DNA of 64,000 bases from NCBI GenBank assembly GCA_029706075.1, contig JAINUG010000020.1, positions 3,487,625 to 3,551,624 of the forward strand, in the 5' to 3' direction. The position numbers and the translations under genes are program-made. The DNA is from Aldrovandia affinis (taxonomy: Eukaryota; Chordata; Actinopteri; Notacanthiformes; Halosauridae). The number at the start of each line of letters is the position of its first letter. Position 1 is the first letter of the stretch. Under the pieces are notes generated by a model. It made no database searches. It was not told the DNA's origin and worked only from the letters and a program-made list of their open reading frames with translations. This document shows positions 1 to 11,426 of this stretch, in pieces.

Positions 1-126
1 GAATCTCTGAGGAAAGTTTCCAACACTTTGTTGAATCCATGCCACGAAGAATTCAGGCTGTTCGGGGGCAAAGGGGGGTCCTACCCAGTACTAGAAATGT
101 GTACCTAATAAGGTGGCCACTGAGTG
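1..126 (+). mobile_element. 3' end of a Tc1-like transposon
   Basis: The right terminal repeat (GTGTACCTAATAAGGTGGCC) and the adjacent transposase C-terminal codons match a common teleost Tc1 family. It ends at a TA (127-128). The rest lies before the window. Confidence 0.8.
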
Positions 127-228
127 TATATATACTATACACAACATCACATTCTCATCACATTGCTGCAATGTTTCAGCTTGTGTTGTGACAGCATGAT
201 GTGTTGGCTAGGTAAGGGGGTAGATAAT

Positions 229-500
229 AGTCAAGTCAAGTCAAGTCAAATTTATTTGTATAGCACATTTCATACACAAGGGCAATTCAAAGTGCTTTAC
301 ATAAAATCAGTGCAAGACAAGCAGCAAAAGCAATGCATAGCACAAGTAGAATACAAAGAAATCAACATCATATCAGAACCTAACGTTCTAATAGGCTTCT
401 TGAATTACAAAATCATTAACAATAAAATTTAATAAAATTAAGAATAGAAAAATACAAAGAAATCAACATCAAATCAGAACCTAACGTTCTAATAGAACCT
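229..500 (+). repeat. Dispersed teleost repeat
   Basis: Begins with TCAAGTCAAGTCAAATTTAT then the TTGTATAGCAC...AAAGTGCTTTAC core seen at many fish loci. A roughly 50-bp unit (about 350-398 and 449-497) is tandemly repeated with a short spacer. It lies just upstream of the first MTCH1 exon in the window. Confidence 0.6.
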
Positions 501-561
501 GCAGACTAGCTGTGCGACAGGGCTTCACGGTCACATTCCCCATCTCTCCCCCGTCCCGCAG

Positions 562-668
562 CGCGCCACATCATAAGGGTGGACGGAAAGAGCGGGCTGT
601 TCCGGGGTCTGTCACCCAGGGTCATGTCCAGCGCCATCTCCACCATGGTGCGCAGCAAGGTCAAACAG
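562..668 (+). CDS. mtch1: MTCH1 coding exon (first in window)
   Basis: Acceptor CAG ends at 561 and donor GT is at 669. The exon enters in phase 1 and encodes [18 protein letters not shown] and the following [13 protein letters not shown]. This is part of the first carrier repeat, including a degenerate carrier signature region. Confidence 0.93.
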
Positions 669-3600
669 GTGAGCCTTGGGTTAAGCCTTGGGTTAACAAG
701 CTTAAGGTTTGAGGGACAGTCATTAGGGGGTAACTAAGGTCCATTTTTGTAGCTTCTGTGCTTTTCACTCACATCTGTCTTTGTGAGCTGCCCAGCCCAG
801 TTACCTTATCCAGCTACAATCAGGTAGATCTCAGGACAATTATGTGCACTTATTGGGTGTTGGTGGTGTATACTTTTATGTTTTTTCACTTAGAGGCCAA
901 TGCAGTCATGATTTATGTTATGTTATGTTAATTTATGTTAATGTTAATGTTACGTTAATTATTAAAGCCACACTCTACAGTTGCAATGCTAATTTATTTT
1001 CCAGCATTTTGGCTGGCAAGCAGCCTTCATCAGGGTATTAAAGGGAAAATAAATGAGCACTGCAAACCTGTCATTCTTAGATAATAATGTAAGTTCGTGA
1101 CTGAATATGTCAAAATACTGTACAGGAAACTTCCAGTTGCCAGTTTAGATAACTGAAAATATATCATTTTATTGAGAAGCTTTTTAATACTGCTATTCTA
1201 GATATGTTTACAGAATAGATTTCACACAGACAATATATATCTTTATTAGTAAGATTTTTGGTCTTGAGAAGGAATTTAATGAGTGGAGCAAAAGAAAACA
1301 GGTGAAATTTAGGAGGAAAATCTAAAATGATTTGAAATAATTGGCTGTCCAAACCAAAATTTGCTCTCCATTTCTTGTCTCCAGGCGGTCCCAGGGGAAA
1401 ATACAGAGAATGTGTCCAACAGGGACGACCTGAAGACATCATTCAGGAAGGTGGTCAGAGAGGTGAGAGGTCAGATAAGACATTTTATAGTGTCCCCCCC
1501 TCCACCCTGTCCCCCCAGATCACAGTGCTGGGGTATATGAGTGTATTACATCTGGTTTGTGTTTCAGACCTCTCATGAGATGGTGGTCCAGTGCCTGTCT
1601 AGAATCGCTACCCACCCCTTCCACGGTAAGTATTCAGCGGCAGGGACTGGGGCTCTTGACTCTCCTTGAAGGTTGTGAGTTTAAATCCCAGTTGCGAGTC
1701 ATGCCTTTAAAGATGGTGATGGTGATCTTGGCCATTTGTCCTCTCTGACTCAGTTTAATTAAGCGGTGCCCCTTAGTGTTTAATTGAGTTTTTTTTTTAA
1801 AGACCTCAATTCACTACTTTGTGGTCATTAATTGGCTAAGATCTTGAATGACAGACCAAAAGTCAATCGAGAATATTAATGCTGTGATTTTGTCGACTGA
1901 CCGACCTAGAATAACTGGCTGTTAAGTTCATGGTGCAGATCATGGTGCAGAAGCTCAGCCCAGAATGTACTGTGACTCTGGTTCTCTGCTTCCTCCTCAG
2001 TCATTTCTGTGCGCTGCATGGCTCAGTTTGTGGGGAGGGAGGTCAAGTACAGGTAAACTCTTTGAGAGACTTCTCCCGTTGCCAAGGGTCATGACGTTGT
2101 GTGCTGACATAATCGCTTGATGTGAGAGTTGCCAGTTTTTAATGTTGAATGCCTCCATCCGATTCTGTCCTTTTTCCATTTTCCAGGGGTCTGTTCAGCT
2201 GCGTCGCCAAAATCTTCCAGGAGGAGGGTGTGACTGGTTTCTTTGTGTACGTCCGTGTCCGTGTCTGTGCACCATGTCCATGTCCAAATGTGATGTCTCT
2301 CTTTGATGTAGCCTTCTGCCAACCACCACACCACACAGGATGAGGGGGAAGAGTGCAGGAGCATACCGTCAGGTCCATAAGTATTTGGACAGTGACACAA
2401 TTTTCATAATTTGGGCTCTGTACGCCAGCACAATGGATTTGAAATTAAACAATCAAGATGTGCTTTAAGTGTAGACTTTCAGCTTTAATTTAAGGGTTTT
2501 GTCAAAAATATTGTATGAACAATATACCCCTACTGGACCTATTGTAGGAATTACAACCATTTTTATACATAGCCCCCCCAACTTTAGGGGCTCAAAAGTA
2601 ATTGGACAAACTAACATAATTATAAATTCAATTGTCATTTTTAATACTTGGTTGCAAATCCTTTGCAGTCAATGACTGCCTGAAGTCTGGAACCCATAGA
2701 CATCACCAGACGCTGGGTTTCTTCCCTGGTGATGCTCTGCCAGGCCTTTACTGTTGCTGTCTTCAGTTCCTGCTTGTTCTTGGGGCATTTTGCCTTCAGT
2801 TTTGCCTTCAGCGAGTGAAATGCATGCTCAATTGGATTCAGGTCAGGTGATTGACTTGGCCATTGCAAAACATTCCACTTTAAAAAAAAGTATTGGGTTC
2901 CTTTCACAGTATGCTTTGGGTCATTGTCCATCTGCACTGTGAAGCGCCGTCCAATTAGTATTTGACTGAATCTGAGCAGATAATATAGCCCTATACACTT
3001 CAGAATTCATCCTGCTGCTTTTGCCAGCAGTCACATCATCAATAAATACAAGGGAACCAGTTCCATTGGCAGGCATTCACGCCCACGCCATAACACTACC
3101 TCCACCATGTTTCACAGATGAGGTGGTATTCTTTGGATCATGAGCAGTTCCTTCCCTTCTCCATACTCTTCTCTTCCCATCATTCTGGTACAAGTTGATC
3201 TTTGTCTCATCTGTTCATAGGATGTTGTTCCAGAATAGGCATTTTTAGATATTTTTTTTGCAAACTAATCTGGTCTTCCTGTTTTTGAGGCTCATCAATT
3301 TTTTACATCTTGTGGTAAACCCTCTGTATTTACTCTGGTGAAGTCTTCTCTTGATTGTTGACTTTTACACAGATACGCCTACCTCCTGGAGGGTGTTCTT
3401 GATCTGGCCAACTGTTGTGAAGAGGTTTTTCTTCACCAGGGAAATAATTCTTCTGTCATCCACCACAGTTGTTTTCCGTGGTCTTCGCGGCCTTTTTGTG
3501 TTTCTGAGCTCACCAGTGCGTTCTTTCTTTTTAACAATGTACCAAATAGTTGATTTGGCCACACCTAATGTTTTTGTTATCTCTCTGATGGGTTTGTTTT

Positions 3601-6600
3601 GATTTTTCAGCCTAATGATGGCTTGCTTCACTGGCAGTGACAGCTCTTTGGACTTCATATTGAGAGTTAACAGCAACAGATTCCAAATGCAAATGCCACA
3701 CTTGAAATCAACTCTAATCAACTCTAGACCTTTTATCTACTTACTTGTAAATGAAATAATGAGGGAATAACACACACCTGGCTATGGAACAGCTGAGCAG
3801 CCAATTGTCCAATTACTTTTGGTCCCTTAAAAAGGGGGGGGGGGCACATATAAAAAGTGCTGTAATTCCTACACCGTTCACCCAATTTGGATTTAAATAC
3901 TGAAATTAAATTAAAGCTGAAAGTCTGCACTTTGAAGTCATATTCATTATTTAATTTCAACTTCAATATGCTGTAGTAGAGAGCTAAAATAACAATAACT
4001 TTGTCAATGTCCAAATATTTATGGACCTGACTGTATGTATATTTTAAGACTCAGCTCCAAGAATGTTTTGTTTCTTGATATATTACCATCATTATAGCAA
4101 TTATTTCCTCCTTCAGGGTGATTACCCGGGATCTGAGCACCCTCATGAAAAAAGCTTTTTTCTGAAATGTTGGCGTAGTAGATCATTCATTGATGAAGTA
4201 CTTTTGGAGCTGAGAGTGTCGTATACTGAGTGAAAATGTTGTATATTTTTTCCTCCTATTTTTCTCATTAAGTCGGGTTTGCATTTATTTATTTGGGTTC
4301 ATCATCTAATCAGCATTTTAATACAACCCATATCTAACAGAGATATTCTTTTTCAAAGCCATATTTCAATATTGGAAACATTCTCTTTAGTTTTGTACAG
4401 CATCAATTCACGTGAGCAAGTGTGCATATATGTGTGTGTATGTGCTATATACATTATAATATATATATAGCCTTTTATATTAAATCGCAGTCGTGTTAAC
4501 ATGTTGACATTTATAAGCACTTGAAGGTATGGAGCAAGGTGAATTAAGTAAGCAAATGCATTTGCAACGCTTGATAATAAAGCTATAATCAGGGCACATC
4601 TGGTATGTTCATGAAAGGCTGCAGTGCAAAATAGTAAAATACTTGTGTTCACAGTAAGGGGAGAGAATGGGTTCTTGATTGGACTCAAGGATGTTTTTTG
4701 TATAACTGAATTCAGTTGAACACTTTGCATCTTTTAGTGGCCTAATACCCCACGTCTTGGGCGAGGTGATCTTCCTTTGGTGCTGTAACCTGCTGGCTCA
4801 CCTCATCAACACCTACGCCGTGGATGACAACGTGAGTATGACCACTCTGGCCACAAGGGGGCAGCAGCAGCTTTCTGTCTGCTCAACAATAGATCTGACG
4901 TAAAGTTTACAGTGCCACCTGTTCACTAATTTAGCAATTATATGCATATACAAGCATATGGACTAGTATATTTAACTTATGCAATGTACATCCATACTAA
5001 TTATTATAAATAATTTCAATTAAAAGAGAAAATCCATAAAAATTGTATAAGAACTTGATTGTACTACTTTATTGTTGCATATTTAATTACATAACTGTAA
5101 GATTGAAGTAATCAGTTAAACTATCTGTTTGTCCTTAAGGTTAGCATATTTGAATGTCTATCCATAATGGTGTGAAATTCATCTGACTTGATAAGATGCA
5201 GCTTCCTGTTTACCTCTTTATCATTTTGTTCTCTGTCTTGATTCTGCAGTTTAGCCAAGCACCAGCAGTGAGGAGCTATACTAAGTTTGTGATGGGGGTG
5301 AGCTATACTGTTCCATTTATATTCTGCTAGATACACAATATAATAGTCACTATTAATAGTATAAATACCTTATTCGGATTTCTTAATCTATTTGGAATGC
5401 TCTGCCTGATTATATGTGTGTGTGTGAGTGTGGTTGATTTGATGAATGGAAAGTTTTCAGACATTGATGAATTGGAAAACTAGGCCTACACCTCTCACCA
5501 ATCTTTGTAACAAATCCTTTATACACTCAACCCAGCTAATCGCATGAATAATGAGAGCGCTTACTGGGACTGCACCTGTAACATTCTCCCTCTGCAGATC
5601 GCAGTCAGCGTGCTGACGTACCCCTTCATGCTTGTGGCTGACCTCATGGCAGTCAACAACTGCGGGTAAGTGGACTGTGGAGGCCGGGGAAAGGCCCTCT
5701 CTGGTCACTTGGTCCAAATATGTCGCTCATCCATGTTCATTTTCAATGGAGGCTGAAAGTAGTGTGTGTATACCAGTTTGAAAACTTTTAATGGACAGGC
5801 GCATGAGCAAACAGTAAACTCTTAACTTAGATCAAAGGTTTAGGCAGCTGTGTGAAGTTGTTGTTCATGAGCTGGAGATAAGCTGTAGTTGTATTTATTC
5901 TGTAAATATCCAGTGGTGTCTATTTATCAGTTATCTGTCTTTGTAAGTTATATAGGCTGCCCAGTTTTGTTATTATAAAACTATAATTTTCCCCTACCCC
6001 TACTGGACCTAGAATCCTGCGTTTTATCCCCTAAAAATGTTACATTTACATTACATTTTAGGCACTTATCCAGAGCGACTTACACAGTTTACATTTCTTT
6101 ACATACAATCCATTTATACAGCTGGATATTTTACTGAAGCAATTCATGTTTACTTTGCTCAAGGGTACAACAGCAGTGCCCCACCTGGGAATTGAACCTG
6201 CAACCTCTGAGTTACAAGCCCAGCTCCCTAACCATTACGCTACACTTCCAGCCGTGTAAGGGGGGCATCTGCTCAGAATGCACTGATGCCCCTCATGGTT
6301 TGGACCCAAACTTGACCATGCCTACGCTGAATACCATGGGGCACATTTAGCCGTAACGTCCCTCGGCGAGAGAGGGTTTTAGTCAGCACGGTATTCCCCA
6401 TGACCGCCCGATCATGTGCTTTCGTGATCTGCCTGTACCAGCTGCGTCAGTTGCACAGTCCTCTGGTACAGCGACTCTGGCTGAGCTGGCGAATCACAGA
6501 GTGAACAGAAGCAGCGGCTAGGTGCACATGTCTTTGAGGACCTGCATGCTGTTGTGCGCCCTCCCCAATTGATGGAGAATGACAAAGGATGGGTGGGGAA

Positions 6601-8397
6601 AGGGAAATGTTCTGCCGTTCCCATCGTTGCTGTAAGGACTGGGGAAAAGGCCCTCATAGGAACAGCCTTACTTTGTGGAATGAGTTTGGCCCTTCCCTCA
6701 ACTCTACTCTACTTCCCCTCGTGTGCTACTGTGGATCAGAGTCTGGTGCCCTAAAAGGGGGAGAGCATGACTGAATTATCATATATCAGATGTCATACCC
6801 CCATTGAATTATATGTCTGTATCTCTGCAGCCTGGCAGCTGGTCTCCCCCCCAACTCCCCCATCTTCAAGTCCTGGGTCCATTGTTGGAGGCACCTCGGT
6901 GTCCAGGTAAGCCTACTCAGTGGATATTAAGCAAGAGAACACCCAAATGTAAGCGTATTAGTATTGTCTCACGTTCTTGTGTTTGTGGGAAACTTAAATT
7001 CTCAATTCAATGAATCCTCAGTAACTGATCTCCTGAGTGGTGAGCACATTTTGCCTGACATTTTGTCAGTGTGTGGAAAGCACTGAAAAAAACTGAAAGT
7101 CCTGACATACAAAGGATAAACAAAATAATGGAAATGCAAAAATGAATATTTATTAACTAATAAGGAGTTGGACCACCCTTCTCGGAATGCTGTTATACAC
7201 ATTTTGAACTGTTTCTAGTGGGATATTGGACCTTCAAGAAAGAAAGCCTCCAGTTGTTTGAGAGATCAATTTACTCCACACTCTACATTCCACAACTTCC
7301 CATGAAGGTTCAATGATGTTTATATCTGGTGATTGGGGAACGTCTTGAGGAAACAGTGTTCACACCATAGGGTGCACCTGGTCGCCTAAATGTCTTTGTT
7401 TTGTATTCTTTGGCTGTAATTCTGCCATGTACAGTAACAATCAGACCCAATGACTCCCACGAGATAGCTGCCCATACCATAACAGATCCACCACCATGCA
7501 TAACAGTTGGGGCAGGCAATGCGGGTTGAAGACTTCCTTTGGCTTTCTTCAAACATAAACCCCTCTATATGTAGGAAATCAGACCATATTGCTTTCTTCC
7601 ACTGCTGCAGTTTCTGAATGTCAGCTTTGTGAAGCTCACGACAGACAGTTTTTGTTGAGACTGGGTCACGGAGGTGTAGATTCATTTAATTGGTGATATT
7701 TGAGGCCATTGTTTTGTGGTTTTTAGCATCTATCTTGTTAAGTGTCTGTCTATCCCTGTTATTTATTTTATTTTATTTAACCTTTATTTAACCAGGCAAG
7801 CCATTAAGAACAAATTCTTATTTACAATGGCGGCCTGTTGGTGAGCTTCAACTTGCGACCACTGTTCCTCTTTCCTGACGTAGGTTTTCCTTGTTTGGCA
7901 TATGCTGTCATTATTTTCGACACTGTTCCCCTCGCACACATTAAATAATTTCGCCATTTCTATGACTAATGCACTCAATTCGGACACCAAATATTTGACC
8001 TAAAAATCGGAAGCTCACATATTGAGGTATTGATTTTAAAATGTCTTTTATAGCAGAAACATATTGGTAATTAGTATTAACATTAATATGAAACATGTAG
8101 ACTCTTTAATTATGATTTAGTTACTTCAAATTATGAGTCCTTTTTCATTTAGTGTTTCCATTATTTTGTCTACCTCATGTACCTGCTGTGGTGCTCTAAT
8201 TTGAATTTCCCTGCTGTTTCAACTTTGTAAACTCTTAAGGTCTGTTTATAGCATAGTTTTCGATGTTCTTTTGACGTAGTTTCTTGTCTGGAATATGGTG
8301 AGTGGCTCTGTCCTCTCTGGTTCTGCAGGGTCAGCTATTCCGTGGTTCCAGCTTCTTCTTCCGCAGAGTGCCTGTGGCAGTGACGGCCTTGGAGTGA
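562..8397 (+). CDS. mtch1: Mitochondrial carrier homolog 1, 3' ten coding exons (5' part outside window)
   Basis: Ten exons join in frame: 562-668, 1385-1462, 1568-1625, 2001-2052, 2187-2246, 4738-4831, 5250-5297, 5598-5665, 6831-6906, 8329-8397 (about 236 residues). The product is a mitochondrial outer-membrane protein of the solute-carrier fold. In the family, MTCH1 (PSAP) is pro-apoptotic and, with MTCH2, is implicated in inserting proteins into the outer membrane. Recognisable blocks in order are [61 protein letters not shown] and a C-terminus of [13 protein letters not shown] ending ALE. That ending fits MTCH1 and not MTCH2, which has a different, longer tail. All junctions are GT/AG with matching phase. 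The human form has a short extra segment between VDD and FSQ that is absent from this path. The first exon enters in phase 1, so upstream exons precede the window. Confidence 0.95.
1385..1462 (+). CDS. mtch1: MTCH1 coding exon
   Basis: 26 whole codons containing [17 protein letters not shown]. Acceptor CCAG ends at 1384 and donor GTGAGA starts at 1463. Confidence 0.92.
1568..1625 (+). CDS. mtch1: MTCH1 coding exon
   Basis: Encodes [19 protein letters not shown] plus one base of the next Val. Acceptor TTTCAG ends at 1567 and donor GTAAG starts at 1626. Confidence 0.92.
2001..2052 (+). CDS. mtch1: MTCH1 coding exon
   Basis: Encodes [17 protein letters not shown], with split codons at both ends. 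Acceptor CCTCAG ends at 2000 and donor GTAAAC starts at 2053. Confidence 0.92.
2187..2246 (+). CDS. mtch1: MTCH1 coding exon
   Basis: Encodes [19 protein letters not shown] and two bases of Val. The donor GTACGT at 2247 is chosen because it gives the right phase for the next exon. A 2.5 kb intron with a Tc1-like element follows. Confidence 0.9.
2366..4033 (-). mobile_element. Tc1-like transposon in MTCH1 intron
   Basis: The terminal repeats CAGTCAGGTCCATAAGTATT-like (left) and its reverse (right) are both bordered by TA (2364-2365, 4034-4035). The transposase reads on the - strand in two pieces. 3365-3721 is the paired-like DNA-binding region, with [13 protein letters not shown]. 2641-2937 is the catalytic C-terminus, with NDPKHT and [11 protein letters not shown]. 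The middle is disrupted, so it is inactive. Confidence 0.9.
4738..4831 (+). CDS. mtch1: MTCH1 coding exon
   Basis: Encodes [18 protein letters not shown] and then [13 protein letters not shown], a hydrophobic membrane segment of the second repeat. Acceptor TTTTAG ends at 4737 and donor GTGAGT starts at 4832. Confidence 0.93.
4851..4866 (+). promoter_or_regulatory. CTCF-like motif in MTCH1 intron
   Basis: CCACAAGGGGGCAGCA closely resembles the vertebrate CTCF core. It lies 19 bp after the donor of the 4738-4831 exon. Occupancy cannot be judged from sequence alone. Confidence 0.4.
5250..5297 (+). CDS. mtch1: MTCH1 coding exon
   Basis: 16 whole codons, [16 protein letters not shown]. Acceptor CTGCAG ends at 5249 and donor GTGAGC starts at 5298. 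Confidence 0.93.
5598..5665 (+). CDS. mtch1: MTCH1 coding exon
   Basis: Encodes [18 protein letters not shown] and VNNC, a membrane segment that is almost invariant in MTCH1/2. The last Gly codon is split. Donor GTAAGT starts at 5666. Confidence 0.94.
6037..6250 (-). mobile_element. tRNA-derived SINE
   Basis: Same family as 36750-36988 and 37251-37497. On the - strand it has a tRNA-like head (GTAATGGTTAGGGAGCTGGG, then GGTTCAATTCCCAGGTGG) and a tail with AAGTCGCTCTGGATAAG. Sequence from 6250 to about 6750 looks like a further degenerate SINE-like copy. Confidence 0.75.
6831..6906 (+). CDS. mtch1: MTCH1 coding exon
   Basis: Encodes [18 protein letters not shown] and WRHLGVQ. Acceptor CTGCAG ends at 6830 and donor GTAAGC starts at 6907. 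Confidence 0.93.
7101..8182 (-). mobile_element. Decayed Tc1-like transposon in MTCH1 intron
   Basis: Inverted ends share GACAAAATAATGGAAA-type sequence. On the - strand, 7386-7685 retains transposase pieces ([23 protein letters not shown] in the neighbouring frame), with frameshifts. A short copy of another repeat (TTTAACCTTTATTTAACCAG) sits at 7764-7830. Confidence 0.75.
8329..8397 (+). CDS. mtch1: MTCH1 last coding exon
   Basis: Encodes [18 protein letters not shown] and TALE, followed by stop TGA at 8395-8397. The basic LFRGSS-x3-FRR tail is typical of MTCH1. Confidence 0.94.
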   Translation, partial: GQLFRGSSFFFRRVPVAVTALE

Positions 8398-9074
8398 CCT
8401 CACTCTTGACCTTGCTTGTGACCATGGAGTAACCTCACATTTTACCCTGGTGTGACCACCACTGTTTGCCCTTAAACTTTGGTACTTTGAGGAGACAAAA
8501 AAACAGCCCAAACCACATTCTCTTTGTTTTACATTTTGAAGAGGTAGACACAGTAGATATTTTCATTCTAATTTATTTAATTGTTGTTTGTTTTCTTTCT
8601 TGTGATAAAACTACTTGTATTGTATTTAACAAGATATTCACCTCAGGAATAGATCCTGGCACCAAGACAAGACATGTTTATGTTGTTCTGTTATGTTAAA
8701 ACAACAAGTAAGTACTACCAAGGCATGTTTCAGAAGAAGACCCTGCCCATTCTCCTCAGCTTGTTCACCAAGTTGTGCGTGGGTTGTTTACATCTCAGAA
8801 AAGCCTTTTCCCCAAGAGAAGGACATTGGACATTGAAAAGTTACAGAGATCAGTTTAATCCTACTATGATTTTTAATGCATCAATGTATCCTCTTGGTAA
8901 TTGGGATGCCAATTCTCAGCCAAATGTCAATGTGTTTAAAACTAATTCAAGATGAATAATGTAAAAAACTTGAGTAGAATCGCCACTGTAATTGTTTTCC
9001 CAAAATCAAGTCTTGAATGGAAGTTGACAGCAATATGTTGAAAATACATGGTTACCTCTGTGAAAAATCATATA
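8398..9074 (+). other. mtch1: MTCH1 3' untranslated region (end not defined)
   Basis: Sequence after the MTCH1 stop, up to the next transposon. No repeat is recognised. No AATAAA is seen here. Candidate signals farther on are ATTAAA near 11086 and AATAAA at 13474-13479, so the transcript end is unresolved. Confidence 0.5.
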
Positions 9075-9284
9075 CAGTGCCCCTTTAAAGTCTACACCCC
9101 CAAAGATGTCACCTTTTGTTGCCTTACAGCCTGAAATTAAAACATTAAATCAGACATTTTCCACCTTTATTTACACATTTTGCCCTATAACTTCCAGGTG
9201 AAAAACAATTCTCAAAATTTCTGAACATTAGTTCAAAATATAAAACTAGAATAACTTTGATTTATAAGTCTACACCCTGCCGAG

Positions 9285-9776
9285 TTAGTATTTGGTAGAA
9301 GCACCCGTTGCTTGAATTACAGCCATGAGTCTGTTTGGATATGTCTCTACCAGCTTTGCACACCTACATTGGGCAACGTTTGCCCATTCTTCCTTACATA
9401 ACTGTTCAAGCTCAGTCAGATTGCGTGGGCACCGTCGATAGCCTGCGCTTTTCAATTCATTCCACAGGTTTTCAATAGGATTTAGGTCAGGGCTCTGACT
9501 AGGCCACTCAAGAACATTCACCCTTTTGTTTTTTAGCCACTCCACTGTTGCTTTTGCTGTGTACTTTGGGTGGTTGTCAAGCCTTCCCCTTCCCAATTTC
9601 AACTTTCTTGCAGAGGACAGCAGATTTTCCTCAATAATTTTTCTATCCTGACAAGTGCCCCAGTCCCTATTAATGAGAAACACCCACATAACAGAATGCT
9701 GCCACCACCATGCTTTACAGTAGGGATGGTGTTCTTTGGGTGATGTGCTGAATTGGGTTTTCACCAAACGTAACAT
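9285..9776 (-). pseudogene. Tc1-like transposase, C-terminal part
   Basis: About 163 codons containing [18 protein letters not shown] and [19 protein letters not shown], the last two acidic positions of the DDE domain. The N-terminal DNA-binding domain and first catalytic Asp are lost to insertions. Confidence 0.85.
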
Positions 9777-9867
9777 TTTGCATTTAGGCCAAAAATTTCG
9801 ATCTTGGTTTCACCTGACCACAACACTTTTTGCCACATGGCTTCAGAATCCTCAGTGTTTTTTGGCA

Positions 9868-10000
9868 TACCTTAAATGGACTCCCGGCCAGGTCCGGACT
9901 GGCGCAACCAGTTTTGAACCGCGGATGCAATGGGCAACTAGCATTCCAGACGAATGCTTAGACCGTTACGCCACCCGAGGCCTCGGGTGTAGACTTATCA
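9868..10000 (-). mobile_element. tRNA-derived SINE head
   Basis: On the - strand, GGCGTAACGGTCTAAGCATT and GCGGTTCAAAACTGGTTGCG resemble tRNA A- and B-box regions. Nested in the family A Tc1 element. Confidence 0.6.
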
Positions 10001-10004
10001 AAGT

Positions 10005-10412
10005 TATTGTGGTTTTTTACATTTTACATTTTACATTTTTACATTTTTACATTTTAAGCATTTAGCAGACGCTCTTATCCAGAGTGACTTACAAGATGTG
10101 CATTAATACATGGTAGGAACAATCATAGTTAGCGCATAGTTTTTTTGGGGGGGGAGTATAGTGTTGAACAAGTAAACAGTGGTGAAGACAATTTAGCTAG
10201 ATGGACAGAGTTCAGTGGTAGTGGAGTCTGAAGAGGTGGGTTTTGAGTCTCTTGCGGAAGATCGCAAGTGACTCCGCGGTCCTGACCGATTGCGGAAGGT
10301 CGTTCCAACAGCGAGGGATCAGGACAGAGAAGAGGCGAGACCGTGAGGAGCGGCTGCCAGGCGCCCGGAGGGAAGGGACAGTCAGTTTACCCGAGGAGGT
10401 GGAGCGGAATAT
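10005..10412 (+). repeat. Dispersed repeat with TTAGCAGACGCTCTTATCCA start
   Basis: The first about 120 bp recur nearly unchanged at 13838-13935. The later part (GGAAGGTCGTTCCAACAGCG, AGGACAGAGAAGAGGCGAGA) is a common teleost repeat. Nested in the Tc1 element. Confidence 0.6.
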
Positions 10413-10432
10413 TATTTTTATTTAATAATATA

Positions 10433-10577
10433 ATATATGTAATTTAACAGATGCTTTTATCCAAAGCAACTTACAGTAGTGAATGCCTACATTTGTCAGT
10501 ATATGTGGTCCGAATGGGAATTGAACCCACAACCTAAGCTTTGTCAGTGCATTGCTCTACCTACTAAGCCACACAGA
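10433..10577 (-). mobile_element. tRNA-derived SINE
   Basis: The - strand reads GTGGCTTAGTAGGTAGAGCA, then GGTTGTGGGTTCAATTCCCA (A- and B-box like). It ends in a tail with TTTGGATAAAAGCATCTGTT. Confidence 0.7.
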
Positions 10578-11164
10578 ACATTTATTTGTAATTAATGTTC
10601 ATACATTTATAGACATTTTTTTTTCTCTTATAAAATGTGGAAATAGAGGTGGAAAATGTCTGATTTAATATCTTTTAATTTCAGGTTGTAAGGCAACAAA
10701 AGGTGGCATTTCTGAGAAGGGGTGTAGACTTTAAAGGGGCATTGTATGTCAAAATGCAAAATATAAGGAATATATTTCTGATACATTGGCTTATACGGCA
10801 TATTTTAGATGTGCTTAATTTTATCCATATACAGGATTATTCTGGAACATTTTGTAAAAGTGCATGTTGTGAACAAAAGAGTCCTGGACAGGGGGCACAT
10901 AGAAATAGACGTGTGTTGACGGAGTAGTATTAAGTTGTATTCTAATGTAGATCAAATCTTGAAGACACACAACCGGGATGTTCCAGCAGAGCATTTCTAC
11001 ATTTTAATTTACACTTACCTCTAGTGAGATATGTTGGAGTATAAGCCCTTTCTACTCCTATAGGCTTACTTCAAGGACTCCAAGAATTAAAATGACATGT
11101 TGTAAGATATATTGTATGTTATACTGTGTGTTTGAAATATGTTGTATATTTTGGATATACAAGT

Positions 11165-11426
11165 TGGCTATGGCCGGGAGTGCCACCGGGGGTGGCAATT
11201 GGCTGTCCACCCTGGGGAGGGAAGCCGACAAGATGTTCACTGCGCACAGGAGTGGCTCTGGGGTGCCAGAGTTATGGTTGTCGGCTTGGCGAGTGCCATC
11301 TCAGAGGAGACGATACTTCGCCTTTGTCGCCGCTGGTCACAGGGCTACGGCAGTGAACTATGAGGGAGGGATTGACCTGAAAATAGCGGGTGTAATTGGC
11401 TACCAAATTGGGAGAAAAAACTGGAG
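11165..11426 (+). mobile_element. SINE-like repeat
   Basis: GC-rich body with the tail AATTGGCTACCAAATTGGGA followed by A-rich sequence. Related tails occur at about 21770, 24160 and 30500. Open frames across it are shadows. Confidence 0.5.

Larger units (their letters stand above)
9075..10744 (-). mobile_element. Tc1-like transposon (family A) with nested repeats
   Basis: Terminal repeats CAGTGCCCCTTTAAAGTCTA and its near-perfect reverse at the right end, with TA at 9073-9074 and 10745-10746. The catalytic half of the transposase is open at 9285-9776 on the - strand. The 5' half is interrupted by nested insertions at 9868-10000, 10005-10412 and 10433-10577. Confidence 0.9.

Noticed and set aside
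4116-4165. Possible extra MTCH1 exon near TTCAGGGTGATTACCCGGGA
   Set aside because: Has an acceptor-like AG but no homologous MTCH1 segment. Phase across 2246 to 4738 is already correct.
562-8397. MTCH2 as identity of the first gene
   Set aside because: The C-terminus ([11 protein letters not shown] ending ALE) and the [10 protein letters not shown] block fit MTCH1.
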